This document shows positions 25,758 through 34,733 of a stretch of 64,000 bases of DNA, piece by piece. A program made the position numbers and the translations under genes. Each line of letters opens with the position of its first letter. Positions within the stretch are counted from its first letter, which is position 1. Location: positions 1 to 64,000 of the forward strand of contig JAVMKJ010000068.1 of assembly GCA_031732855.1 (NCBI GenBank), in the 5' to 3' direction. Source of the DNA: JAVMKJ01 sp031732855. GTDB taxonomy: Bacteria > Pseudomonadota > Gammaproteobacteria > Competibacterales > Competibacteraceae. Under the pieces are notes generated by a model. It did not search any database. It had not been told where the DNA came from and worked only from the letters and a program-made list of their open reading frames with translations.

Positions 25758-26238
25758 GAGGAGCGCTCCGTGGCGAGGAGACGGCGGCTGGCCAGGCGGC
25801 CGGCCACCACTGAAGAGGATGGGTCAGGAAGACGCGCGGTGGCCCGGCGCGTTGGTGGCGCATCAACCAGCAGCGGTAAGCGGGATGCAGCGCCAAGCCC
25901 AGCAGGGTCGCGGTGGAACCGAGACTGGCCAGGGCGCCCCCCAGGTCGCCGAGCAGCAACCGGTGCAACAGTACGGCCGTGCTGGCGCCGGCCGCCCCCA
26001 GCAGCCACCGCGCCATCCAGGCCTGTCGCCGGTAATCCTCCATCGGTCCGATGATGATGCCGTCACGACGTTCGCCGACCTCGACCGCCCGAGCGGTGGA
26101 AGAGGGATTCGATGAAGTCCCGGTGGCCGCGGCGATCAATCCCTCGATCCGGGATCGCGAGCGATGGATCGTTCCGGCGACACCACCGAACAGATCCTGG
26201 CGGTAGCGGCGCAGACGTCGTTTCAGGAAATCGCGCAA
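25738..26238 (-). CDS. TraX/IcmV-like membrane protein
   Basis: 166 residues with a basic N terminus (MRDFLKRRLRRYRQDLFGG) and two hydrophobic segments near residues 75-115. The N-terminal pattern and position directly before TraY/DotA match IncI TraX and Dot/Icm IcmV. TTG start at 26238 with GGAGC 8 bases upstream. The identification rests mainly on gene order. Confidence 0.55.
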   Translation of the reverse strand: MRDFLKRRLRRYRQDLFGGVAGTIHRSRSRIEGLIAAATGTSSNPSSTARAVEVGERRDGIIIGPMEDYRRQAWMARWLLGAAGASTAVLLHRLLLGDLGGALASLGSTATLLGLALHPAYRCWLMRHQRAGPPRVFLTHPLQWWPAAWPAAVSSPRSAPHEPADR

Positions 26239-26261
26239 GCGGAAAGCTCCAAGGGGGATAG

Positions 26262-26305
26262 CCTTTTTAATATTTGTTTATTATTCTATTAAAAGCAATA
26301 TATAT
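26262..26305. promoter_or_regulatory. AT-rich box before the trbA-trbC-like operon
   Basis: An A+T-rich block ending CTATTAAAAGCAATATATAT toward the plus-strand gene at 26321. Its reverse complement aligns with the box at 59816 (ATTGCTTTT..ATA..A...TAAACAA). It also separates the divergent traX-traY pair. Confidence 0.5.
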
Positions 26306-26320
26306 GAATGGGAGGCGCTG

Positions 26321-27538
26321 GTGCATCGCGAACGTAGCCCCATCCGGCCGGGTGGTATCCGCGAAGGCCTCGCCGTGCTGGTAGCGGCGGTGGGGCTCGC
26401 GATGGCGCCGGTGGCGCGGGCGGACTGTGATGGTTGCGTGGTCGCCGCCATTCAGGAACTGAAAGGCGAAATGGTCCGGCAGTTCGCCGAGTTGAAAAGC
26501 CACCTGTCCGCCGAAATCAAAACGCTCCGGCAGTCGGGCGCCCAAGTCGAAAAGGATTCGCTGCGTGCGCAGCAGGACATCGGCTTTATGTTGCCGACTG
26601 GCGGCTGTGAATCCGCCACCGCGGCGGCGGCGGTAGGTCCGGCGCGCGACCGGGCGGAAGCCTACCTGCGGGCGTTCAATCATCTGCGCCGCCCCGAGAA
26701 AACCGGCACGGCGGCGAGCCAAGCGATGGTCGAAGCCTATCTGGCCGACTATTGCGCTCCAGAGGATGTCGGCGTGCGGGGTTGCAGCCGGGCGAGCGTG
26801 CGGCCAAACGCCCCCTTTCTGGCCGAAACCCTGTTGTCGGGTTCCGGGGTCGGGTCGGCGCCCGACTCGAACCGACCCAACAGCTACCTGCCCGAGGTGT
26901 TGAGTTTCAATCCGGATCGGGTGCTGGACGCCCGGCGATTCATCGACAACCTGGTCGATCCGTATCCCCTGGACGATTTGCCCAAGGACCTGCAAGGCAC
27001 GCCGCAGGGGATGGCGTTCTGGATGCGCAAGAAAGTATACGAAGGCCGGTTGTCGGTGGCTCGCCATGCGTTGAACCACGCGCTGGCGTTACGCGTGCCC
27101 TCGGCCGCCTTGCGGGGCTGGCTGGAGCGGGTCTGGCGGGAGTCCAAGGCCGACGAGCACCTCGCGGCGTTGCAGGCCCAGCTCCCGGAACAGATTTCCT
27201 ACGCCGAACTGCTCAAGACCGAAGTGGATCGGCGCTACGCGTCGCCGTCCTGGTACGCCGGCATCGCCGGCAGTCCCGAGGCGGCCGTGTTGCGGGAACT
27301 GGCCTACATGGCGGCGCTCCAGCTCAATCTGACCTATTTGCGCTTCCGCCAGGGCGAGCGGCTGGAACTGCTGCTGGCCGAGCAGGTCGCCACCGGTGCG
27401 GATGCCCACCAGCGTGGCCCGCTGCTGGCGGAGCTGGCGGCGGCCAACCGACTGGTCAACCCGGGTTCGACCGGCGCGACCGGCCACTCCGCGCCCGCTG
27501 CGGGCACGCCATCGTCGCCCGATTCACCGACGCCCTAG
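26321..27538 (+). CDS. Exported conjugation protein, possibly TraW-like
   Basis: 405 residues with an N-terminal signal segment (about 14-37, ending VARADCDGCV), an early coiled-coil stretch (FAELKSHLSAEIKTLRQ), and a helical body with scattered cysteines. Secreted IncI proteins with a C-x-x-C start and similar size lie in the traW position near traX-traY. Here the gene is divergent from traX, unlike IncI. GTG start with GGGAGG upstream. TraW is a suggestion only. Confidence 0.5.
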   Translation: MHRERSPIRPGGIREGLAVLVAAVGLAMAPVARADCDGCVVAAIQELKGEMVRQFAELKSHLSAEIKTLRQSGAQVEKDSLRAQQDIGFMLPTGGCESATAAAAVGPARDRAEAYLRAFNHLRRPEKTGTAASQAMVEAYLADYCAPEDVGVRGCSRASVRPNAPFLAETLLSGSGVGSAPDSNRPNSYLPEVLSFNPDRVLDARRFIDNLVDPYPLDDLPKDLQGTPQGMAFWMRKKVYEGRLSVARHALNHALALRVPSAALRGWLERVWRESKADEHLAALQAQLPEQISYAELLKTEVDRRYASPSWYAGIAGSPEAAVLRELAYMAALQLNLTYLRFRQGERLELLLAEQVATGADAHQRGPLLAELAAANRLVNPGSTGATGHSAPAAGTPSSPDSPTP

Positions 27539-27587
27539 CGTCGCCGCCATCCCATCCACCCTTTTATCAATATCGAGGAAAACCGCG

Positions 27588-27776
27588 ATGCTGCAATCCA
27601 CGTTCGAACAGATGAAGTCGCGCACGCGAGTCTTGGCGATGCCGCCGCCCGAGGTGCGGGTCCATCCCGCCGACGAGGACGGCGATCGACCCAGCGGCGA
27701 TCCTGACACCGAAGCCCGCCATAATCGGGCCTGCGCCGCCGCGCAGCAGGACGCCGCCGCGACTGCGAGCGCCTAG
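27588..27776 (+). CDS. Small hypothetical protein
   Basis: 62 residues, hydrophilic, with a proline/aspartate-rich centre and an alanine-rich end. GAGGAAAACCGCG precedes the ATG. It fits in the 250-base space between the TraW-like and TrbA-like genes and is likely co-transcribed with them. Confidence 0.4.
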   Translation: MLQSTFEQMKSRTRVLAMPPPEVRVHPADEDGDRPSGDPDTEARHNRACAAAQQDAAATASA

Positions 27777-27789
27777 CCGGAGCCGGACG

Positions 27790-28956
27790 ATGAGTGGCGG
27801 CGACCGATCCCACGATCCCTTCGAGTGGCTGTGGATGACCGGGCTGGCCCTGGGCGTCGGTTGGGTGGCTTGGCAGTTCCTGGGCGCCGATCTAGTGGCG
27901 CTGACCTTGCGCCTCAAGCTGGCCGAACTCGACCTCCTGCATCGACTCGGGGCCGGTGATACTGAAAGCCAGACACTGGCGAACGCCGTGCGCGACGTTC
28001 TGGCGGCGCCGGCCCCGGTGTCGGTCGCTCTGTGGGGCGGCTTGCTGGACCAGGTCGGCCGGATATGGCACTGGCCGGTGGTGATGGGGCTGGTCGCGGT
28101 GGGCGTAGGGTTCCTGGCGCTGCATCCCGCGGAACGGTTTCGTCGCCGCTTCGATCTGCGCGGGCTGGCCGAGGCGATGGGGGCGCAATGGCCGTATGCC
28201 CTGCACGCCTTGCGGCGCGGCAATATTCGTCTCCCTCTCGACCATCCCCGCTGGGGGATGGCGCTGGCGGAATGGGCGTTCGTCGACCGGTTCGATCTGC
28301 TGGTGGATCCGGTGGCCGAGTCGCCAGAGTTGCATCGCGAACGAACCCGGACGGCGCTGGCGCGCCAGTTGGGCGAACCGTGGCGTGGCGTGGACGCATT
28401 GCCCCCTCACGCCCGAGCCTTGGCTGGCCTGTTCGCGCTGCGCGCCGTTGCGTCCGTCACGACCGAGGAACGAGCCGCCGCCGACCTCGACCGGCGGGCC
28501 TTTGCGGGGCTGCGCGAGCTGGCTTGGCGAGCCGCGCGGCGGAAGCACAACGACTATCGGCCGGTGGCGGCCGATTATCGGCGGCTCATCCAGGCGACGC
28601 GCTCCTATCTCGACCATGCCGCGATTCAGGAGGTGATCGGCCAGCATGGCTACACCCACACCGTGTTGATGCGCTTGCTGGACGAGGCGCGCCGGGGTGG
28701 CGTGCTCCCGCCGGCCCTGTTCACCTGGCTCAAGGGGGTGGACCGTCCACTATGGTACGCCCTGACCTCGCTGGGCCGCCGGGCGCCGTTCGTCGAGGCG
28801 CTGGGGGCTTGCGCGCACTACGCCGCCGAGCGGCGGATGGGAAGCGCGCTGTTCGGTCCAGCGGTGGAAGGCGCGGTGGAGGCGCTGGCCGCCGCCCTCC
28901 CGCGCGCCACCCGCCCGTCGAGTCGGGACGCGCCGGCGGCGGAAGACCATCCCTGA
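27790..28956 (+). CDS. DotM (IcmP)/TrbA-like coupling-complex protein
   Basis: 388 residues with membrane segments near 17-38 and 96-115 and a large cytosolic domain. The C-terminal part shows the DotM pattern (HAAIQEVIGQHGYTHTVLMR, LLDEARRGGVLPPALFTWLK, DRPLWYALTSLGRR). DotM/TrbA partners the DotL/TrbC ATPase in the coupling complex. The TrbC-like gene lies two genes downstream on the same strand, as in IncI trbA-trbB-trbC. Confidence 0.85.
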   Translation: MSGGDRSHDPFEWLWMTGLALGVGWVAWQFLGADLVALTLRLKLAELDLLHRLGAGDTESQTLANAVRDVLAAPAPVSVALWGGLLDQVGRIWHWPVVMGLVAVGVGFLALHPAERFRRRFDLRGLAEAMGAQWPYALHALRRGNIRLPLDHPRWGMALAEWAFVDRFDLLVDPVAESPELHRERTRTALARQLGEPWRGVDALPPHARALAGLFALRAVASVTTEERAAADLDRRAFAGLRELAWRAARRKHNDYRPVAADYRRLIQATRSYLDHAAIQEVIGQHGYTHTVLMRLLDEARRGGVLPPALFTWLKGVDRPLWYALTSLGRRAPFVEALGACAHYAAERRMGSALFGPAVEGAVEALAAALPRATRPSSRDAPAAEDHP

Positions 28957-28978
28957 GCGCCCCACCTGGAGGAAGCCC

Positions 28979-29518
28979 ATGTTTCACGTGAATCCCGCCG
29001 CGCCGACGCTTCGGCTGACGGCTACTGTTCTGCTGGCGCGTCAAGTCGACCACCTGACGCTGATTTCCCTGGCTGGCGTCCGTGCGCTCGATCTCCGGGT
29101 GGAGTCGGCGCCGGAGCGCGGCGGCCATGCGCTGGTCGCCGAGTTCGCGGTGGAGTCGGAGACTTCAGACCATCGCCGGGTGCTGGCGACTTATCCCACC
29201 GAGGCCGAAGCGCTGCGACAGCTCGACCGGTTGACCCGATCCCAGGGGCGGTGGTCGGCGTGGCTGGCGCGAGGCACCGCCGGGCTGGCCATCCTGTTCG
29301 CGATCTGGTTTCTGTTCTTCCTGCCGGTGGAGGGCGACCGGCTCGCCGTACCCACCCGCAACGGCGCGGGCCGGGGCGAACCGGTGGCGCCGGTAACCCG
29401 GACGCCGCTGCCGCGCCCTGATCGCGGCGAATGGCCCCCACCGGCGCGGGTCGACGATCCCGCCGCCAACTCGGTTAGCCCGGCCCGCGGTGAAGCGGCG
29501 GGCCGGCTCGACCGGTAA
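28979..29518 (+). CDS. Single-pass membrane protein between DotM and DotL homologues
   Basis: 179 residues: a soluble N-terminal half, one transmembrane segment (GLAILFAIWFLFFLP, about residues 103-117) and a proline-rich tail. GGAGGAAG precedes the ATG. Not recognised; position suggests a small coupling-complex partner. Confidence 0.5.
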   Translation: MFHVNPAAPTLRLTATVLLARQVDHLTLISLAGVRALDLRVESAPERGGHALVAEFAVESETSDHRRVLATYPTEAEALRQLDRLTRSQGRWSAWLARGTAGLAILFAIWFLFFLPVEGDRLAVPTRNGAGRGEPVAPVTRTPLPRPDRGEWPPPARVDDPAANSVSPARGEAAGRLDR

Positions 29519-29536
29519 GCACGGGGCCGATCCACG

Positions 29537-32014
29537 ATGTCCCATTCCACGCTCCCGCGCGGGATCGATCCCGATCAGGTGGTCCATCCCCGGTTTTACC
29601 TGCGCGACATTCAGACGCCGTTCCAGCGGTTCAAGCGCGCGTGCCGCCAGCCGCGCCTCCTGGGCGTGGCGAGCCTGGTATGGGCCGGGGTGGTGTATCG
29701 GTATCCGGCCGTGCTGGACCTCGGCCTGCTGGCGGGAATGGTCCTGGTCGTGGTGGGTTGGCGCCTCAAGCCCCGATTGCCGCTGAAATTGCCCGACCGT
29801 TATCGGGGTACCGATCCCCACGATCTCAAGCCCGGATCGGAGACGGAATGCCACCGCGCGCGCGGGGTGTTCCATCTCGGTAACGACCGGCGGTCCGGCG
29901 CCGAGTTGTACGTGACCGAGGACGAAGTCCGCACCCATCTGCTGATCCTGGGCGGAACCGGCGCCGGCAAGACCGAAGCGATGCTCGGGCTGGCGGCCCA
30001 GGCGCTGCTGTGGGGGTCCGGCTTCGCCTTCAAGGACGCCAAGGGCGATACCGCGCTGTGGGCGAAGACGTTCGCGCTGGCCCGGGCCTGCGGGCGCGAG
30101 GATGACCTGTACGTGGTCAACTACCTGACCGGCGCCGCGACCGTGGATCCGGACGCGCCGGTGGAACGACGGCTCAGTAATACCTTCAACCCGTTCGCCA
30201 CCGGCTCCGCCGACACCCTGACCCAGTTGCTGGTGGCGCAGATGGCGGAGGCGGGCGGCGATTCGGCGACCTGGAAGGACAAGGCCATCGGCCTGCTGAC
30301 CGTGGTAGTCCGGGTGCTGGTGGCGCTGCGCGACCGGGGCGTGGACGAGCGGGGCGAGCCGTTCACCTTCGACGTGCTGGCGCTGCGCCGGGCCTTGCCG
30401 CTCGATGCGCTCATCGACTGGTCCCTGCGCGCCGCGTATCAGGTGGACGGGTTCACCCTGCCGGCCGCGGTCCAGGCCGGCCTGCAGCATTATCTGGACA
30501 GCGTGCCGGGGTTCCGGGAGCCGCGCCAGCTCTGGGAACAGCAAAACCCGGAGGTTCCGTTCACCGCCGACGTCATCCGCGCGCGGAGCTACCCGACCCA
30601 GCCGGAGCCGCAGACCTACGTGCAGCACGGTTACCTGGTCAATCAGTTCAACCGGATGCTAACCCAACTGGCGGACGTGTACGGCCACATCTACCGGGTC
30701 CGGCAAGGCGAGGTGGATTTTGCCGACCTGGTGCTCAACCGCCGCATCCTGCTGGTGCAGTTGCCGGCGTTGGAGAAGAGTCCCGACGAGCTGGCCAGCC
30801 TGGGCAAAGTGATCGTCGCCGCGATGAAGACTATGCTGGCGGTCGGTCTGGGGGCGCGGCTGGAGGGCACCCATCGGGAGGTGATCGTCAGCAAGCCGCT
30901 CAACGCCCCGTCGCCGTTTCTCGACTTCAACGATGAGTACGGCTACTACGCGGTCAAGGGTTTCGCGGTGGTGGCGGCGCAGGCGCGCGCGCTGGGGTTC
31001 GCGGTGTGCTTCGGCGGCCAGGATTCCCCGAGCTTCGGCAAGGAATCCAAGGAAGAAGCGGCGGCGATCTTCGGCAACACCCTGATCAAGATCGCCATGA
31101 AGATCGAGGATGCACAGGAGACCTTCGAGCTGTTTCAAAAAACCGCCGGCGAAGCCTGGGTGACCCCGACCAGCGGCTTTGCCCGCCACGACAACGCCTG
31201 GCTCAGCCATTATTATCACGATACCAGCAGCGCGGGCGTGGAGAAGCGCTCGCGGATCGACCTGCTCGACATCCGCGAGCAGCGAGCGGGGCAGGCGCAC
31301 ATCTTTCAAGGGTCCACCCTGATTCGCGCCGAGTTGTTCTACGCCCGGCCGCCCACCGCTCCGGCCTATCGGCTCAACCGCTTTATCGAACTCTTGCCGC
31401 AAACCCCGGACGCCATTCAGGCCCAGCAGGACCGACCGGCGACGCCCGAGGCATTGCGATGGCCCGATCCGGACGGTCTGCGCGCGGCCATCGGCGCGAT
31501 TCTGGACACACCGAACGCGCTGCTGGACCTCCTGGACCTCCCCCACCGTCCCGAACTGGCGGCGCTGCGTCGGAGCGATGATCCAGCCCCCTTTGTGACG
31601 GACCTGATCGCCTGGGTGCTGGATACCTGTCGGACCCAGGAGCGCGAGTTCGTCGCCGCGTTGGCCACGGTCGAGGAGGGGGAGGGGATGGTGACGCCAG
31701 CGGAGGAAGAGACGCTGTACCACGTCGGTCTCGGCGCCGGGCAACCCCCACTGGACGTCTATCAGGACCAGCCGGACGATGGACTATCGGGGACTGGTTC
31801 CGACCTGGAAACCGTCCAGGTTACCCCGATCACTCCCATCGGATTCCAGGAAGCAGCGCGCCGGCTCGATCCCGATTTTGCCCACCTGAATCCCGCTCCG
31901 GCCCACCGGTCGGATGCGCTGCCGCTCGCGGCAGTAAGCAGCCTTGGGGTGCTCGATGCCGGGGACGTCCTCGCCCAAGTGGAACCGAACCGCGAGCGGA
32001 TTCGCTCGGACTGA
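29537..32014 (+). CDS. Type IV coupling protein DotL (IcmO)/TrbC-like ATPase
   Basis: 825 residues. Two membrane segments (about 40-58 and 60-75) precede the motor domain. Walker A is GGTGAGKT at 139-146; a Walker B-like FLDFNDEYG and FAVCFGGQDSPSFGKESKEE follow, as in DotL/TrbC. The family brings substrate DNA-protein complexes to the secretion channel. The C-terminal 200 residues are variable. It lies 18 bases after the small membrane protein and 17 before the thioredoxin-like gene. Confidence 0.9.
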   Translation: MSHSTLPRGIDPDQVVHPRFYLRDIQTPFQRFKRACRQPRLLGVASLVWAGVVYRYPAVLDLGLLAGMVLVVVGWRLKPRLPLKLPDRYRGTDPHDLKPGSETECHRARGVFHLGNDRRSGAELYVTEDEVRTHLLILGGTGAGKTEAMLGLAAQALLWGSGFAFKDAKGDTALWAKTFALARACGREDDLYVVNYLTGAATVDPDAPVERRLSNTFNPFATGSADTLTQLLVAQMAEAGGDSATWKDKAIGLLTVVVRVLVALRDRGVDERGEPFTFDVLALRRALPLDALIDWSLRAAYQVDGFTLPAAVQAGLQHYLDSVPGFREPRQLWEQQNPEVPFTADVIRARSYPTQPEPQTYVQHGYLVNQFNRMLTQLADVYGHIYRVRQGEVDFADLVLNRRILLVQLPALEKSPDELASLGKVIVAAMKTMLAVGLGARLEGTHREVIVSKPLNAPSPFLDFNDEYGYYAVKGFAVVAAQARALGFAVCFGGQDSPSFGKESKEEAAAIFGNTLIKIAMKIEDAQETFELFQKTAGEAWVTPTSGFARHDNAWLSHYYHDTSSAGVEKRSRIDLLDIREQRAGQAHIFQGSTLIRAELFYARPPTAPAYRLNRFIELLPQTPDAIQAQQDRPATPEALRWPDPDGLRAAIGAILDTPNALLDLLDLPHRPELAALRRSDDPAPFVTDLIAWVLDTCRTQEREFVAALATVEEGEGMVTPAEEETLYHVGLGAGQPPLDVYQDQPDDGLSGTGSDLETVQVTPITPIGFQEAARRLDPDFAHLNPAPAHRSDALPLAAVSSLGVLDAGDVLAQVEPNRERIRSD

Positions 32015-32031
32015 CCCTGCTGGAGCGCACG

Positions 32032-33006
32032 ATGAACGGCCGATTTCTCCCTACGCTTTCCATTGCCATCCTGGTCGCGGGCGTTGCGAACCCCCGGATC
32101 GCCGCACCGGACCCTTTACCCATAGCGCCGCCCGCCCCGTCGGCGGGTGTCCCCGTTTCACCTCCGGGTGCCCCGGCGCTTGCCGAAGCGTACCCGGCGG
32201 CGATTCAAACGCTGCTGGACCGTGGAGGTCGGCTGGCCGGGCGCGGAGTGGTGGGCGATTTGCCCTTCTGGACGATCGAGACGCCGGCTGGCCAGCAGAC
32301 CTATGTCACCAGCCCGCGCGGCTTGGTGATCCGGGGGCAGGTGTACGACTCCGGTGGATTGCTCAAGCTCGATACCACGGCGGCGGTCCCGGTCATCCTC
32401 GATCCGGCCCGCCAGCGCCGCGAGGGGCTTGAGCCGCTACTCGGCGGGATGGATCCCGTTCCCCCACCATCCGCCGGACTGACGGACGGTTCGCCGCCGG
32501 CGGCGGCGGCGCTCGATGACTCCTTGGCGGCGGTGGAAACCATGGTTCGGGGGGCGACCGGTCCCGAAGCGGTCTGGGCGGATCTCGGTCAGGCGACCGC
32601 GATCGAAGAAGGCGCCCGTGACGCCCCGCTGGTCTATGTGTTCATCGATCCGTATTGCCCGTATTGCCACCAACAGTGGCGTCTTCTGCGCCAAGCCATC
32701 ACGGATGGCAGGCTCCGGGTCCGCTGGGTGCCGGTCGTGGTGCTCGAGGCCTCGAAGCGTCAGCTTCCCCGGGTTTTGGGCCTGCTACCGCCCAACGACG
32801 CCGAAGGGCTGGCGCGCTGGATGACGCGGTACGTTGGCGAGTCCCGCACCGACGCCCAAGCCAAGCTGGCGCTGGTTCGCAATCAGGCGCTGTTCGGTCG
32901 GCTTCAAGCCAACCAGGTTCCGGCGCTGCTATACCGGGCGGCGGATGGTCAGGTCATCCTGCGGGCCGGTTTGTCGCCGCTAGCACCTGCCACGACCGCA
33001 CGATGA
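32032..33006 (+). CDS. TrbB-like periplasmic thiol-disulfide protein (DsbC/G type)
   Basis: 324 residues with a signal peptide (about 1-25) and a C-terminal thioredoxin fold carrying the CPYC active site in VFIDPYCPYCHQQW. The preceding domain (GVVGDLPFWTIETPAGQQTY) resembles the N-terminal dimerisation part of DsbC/DsbG. IncI trbB encodes a similar protein between trbA and trbC; here it follows the TrbC-like gene. It probably helps fold disulfide-containing transfer proteins. Confidence 0.8.
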   Translation: MNGRFLPTLSIAILVAGVANPRIAAPDPLPIAPPAPSAGVPVSPPGAPALAEAYPAAIQTLLDRGGRLAGRGVVGDLPFWTIETPAGQQTYVTSPRGLVIRGQVYDSGGLLKLDTTAAVPVILDPARQRREGLEPLLGGMDPVPPPSAGLTDGSPPAAAALDDSLAAVETMVRGATGPEAVWADLGQATAIEEGARDAPLVYVFIDPYCPYCHQQWRLLRQAITDGRLRVRWVPVVVLEASKRQLPRVLGLLPPNDAEGLARWMTRYVGESRTDAQAKLALVRNQALFGRLQANQVPALLYRAADGQVILRAGLSPLAPATTAR

Positions 33007-33024
33007 CGCCGAGCCGACGAACTG

Positions 33025-33180
33025 ACTCATTCGCTCACTCACTCACCGATTCACAAACTCACTAACTGACTCACTGACTCACTGACTCACTAACTTACTG
33101 ACTCACTGACAAATCGACTAACCGACTAATCGACTAACCGGCTCATTGACATACCGACTCATCAACTCACTGACTCACAA
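33025..33180. repeat. ACTC octamer array 3
   Basis: About 20 consecutive 8-bp units between two genes, beginning ACTCATTC GCTCACTC and running through several ACTGACTC units. The box shifts register by 4 bp after the first five units, so ACTC recurs in both half-register positions. It is the longest array on the window together with that at 61877. It fills most of the gap between 33007 and 33228. Confidence 0.85.
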
Positions 33181-33228
33181 ATTTACCGATCTATCCACCC
33201 TCCGAACGACCTCCGCCGAGGTGAAAGC

Positions 33229-34365
33229 ATGAGCGCTCCACAGAATGTTCACGTGAATCCCCTCTACCTGGGAACCTATCTGGCAGCCCGGGTCCCGATG
33301 GCGACGGCAGCGGAGCAACTGGCCGCATCGGAGCCCTTCCTGAAGGAGACCGATCAGCCCTTATCCCCACCTCGGATGGAAGGCAGTATTCAGATCGCGG
33401 ACGCAGCTCTACCGGTCGAGGGTGAGGCCGATCCACAAATGGCAGTCCGACAGCGGCTCGCAATGATTTTGGCGGGCGGCGCGCTGCACGCGGACCTGGT
33501 GGCCGCCGTTCTCGATCAACCGACCACCGAATCGCTGACCATCGAGGCGCTGGAAGCCGATCAGGTCCAGGCGGGCCAGTGGATCGAAGCGACCACGCAG
33601 GAGTTGGCGCGCGCTTGGAACGGGGCCAGCGCCGGCGCTACCGACGCGGGCGCCTCGACGCCCATTGACCGGCTGCCGGACGAGCACCGTTACGAAATCA
33701 CGCGGTTGCTGGTCGATTTTTTGCGCGAGCATCCCGACGGACCGATACGGATCGAGCCGGCGCGCTTGGCTACTTATCTGACCGCCCCCGAAACCGCCCA
33801 CCGGTCGGTCGCTCCGGATTGGGGGCAACGGCTGGCGGAAGCCCGGGCGCTGGCCCGCGTGCTGGACGCGGCCCTGCAGTGCGACTTCCAGCGGGAGGTG
33901 AAAATGGTGCTCGGCGAAGCCGGGACCGCCATCGCCGGGACCGCCGAGCGGCAGGCCGACCAGATCGATCAGGTCCTCGCCCTTACTCCCGAAGCGCGGC
34001 GGATCGCCTGGCAACGCCTGCTGGATGTCGGTGGCGTGCTGTATGCCGCCACGCTGGCGCGAGTCCATCGCGATTCGGTACGGATGATTCAGGCCTATCA
34101 GGACTGTCTGAACGCCGGGGATGCCGCCGGCGCGGACCGGCTGGCGCGAGCGTACCAGGATTGTTGCCTGGGGTATGCGGGGGTTGCGCATTATTTCCAG
34201 GTCGCTGTCGAACCCCTGGGCCGTTGGATACGGGCCAGCTTGGCGAGTCCACCGGAACCCCCAGTACGTGAGACGCCCGCCGCCGCGTCGAGAAGCCCAC
34301 CCGGCGCGGTCCGGCGGCGCCAACCCGCACCGGCCCCGCCCGGCGGGGGAGGGAACGGGCCATGA
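33229..34365 (+). CDS. Hypothetical plasmid protein, paralogue of the 62.1 kb gene
   Basis: 378 residues, mostly helical, with no membrane segment. Residues about 260-330 match the protein at 62079-63200 closely (GGVLYAATLARVHRDSVRMI against GGRLYAATLARVHRESVARI, and AGADRLARAYQDCCLGYAG against AGADAIARQYQEHRLGYDG). Unknown family. It is immediately downstream of ACTC array 3, while its paralogue ends beside array 5. Overlaps the next gene by 4 bases. Confidence 0.65.
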   Translation: MSAPQNVHVNPLYLGTYLAARVPMATAAEQLAASEPFLKETDQPLSPPRMEGSIQIADAALPVEGEADPQMAVRQRLAMILAGGALHADLVAAVLDQPTTESLTIEALEADQVQAGQWIEATTQELARAWNGASAGATDAGASTPIDRLPDEHRYEITRLLVDFLREHPDGPIRIEPARLATYLTAPETAHRSVAPDWGQRLAEARALARVLDAALQCDFQREVKMVLGEAGTAIAGTAERQADQIDQVLALTPEARRIAWQRLLDVGGVLYAATLARVHRDSVRMIQAYQDCLNAGDAAGADRLARAYQDCCLGYAGVAHYFQVAVEPLGRWIRASLASPPEPPVRETPAAASRSPPGAVRRRQPAPAPPGGGGNGP

Positions 34366-34733
34366 CCGACCCATACGACGTGACCGACTCCGACCGGAAC
34401 GACCGCTGGCCGCAACGGATCGCGGCGCTGGCGCGGATCGTGGGCCACCTCGCCCCGGCCGGGTCGCTCGATCCCGACGCTTGGCTCCAGACCTTGACGC
34501 TGGCGCGGTTGATCGAAGAGCTGTCGAGCGAATCCGGCGTGGCGGTCGCCTTACGCGGCGACATCCGCGATTATCTGGAGCAACTCCCTGGGTCTGCCGA
34601 TGGCAACACGCCCCGGCTCCGTCTCTACCACGAAGTCACCTGCTTGCTGCTCGCCGGCGGCGTCGAACCCCTGACCGCCACCGAGATCGAGGAACTGGGC
34701 TTGTCGCCCTGGGATGAGGTCGAGGAGGGGTGA
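34362..34733 (+). CDS. Hypothetical small acidic protein
   Basis: 123 residues, acidic and helical (about residues 22-75), not recognised. ATGA overlap with the preceding gene and a TGATG overlap with the ArdC-like gene indicate a coupled three-gene operon. Confidence 0.5.
   Translation: MTDPYDVTDSDRNDRWPQRIAALARIVGHLAPAGSLDPDAWLQTLTLARLIEELSSESGVAVALRGDIRDYLEQLPGSADGNTPRLRLYHEVTCLLLAGGVEPLTATEIEELGLSPWDEVEEG

Noticed and set aside
29165..30628. Large minus-strand open frame opposite the DotL/TrbC gene
   Set aside because: Its translation has shadow-like composition and no motifs; the plus-strand frame has Walker motifs and family similarity.
33025..33180. CRISPR array
   Set aside because: Units are 8 bp and degenerate, with no 25-40 bp repeats, unique spacers or cas genes.
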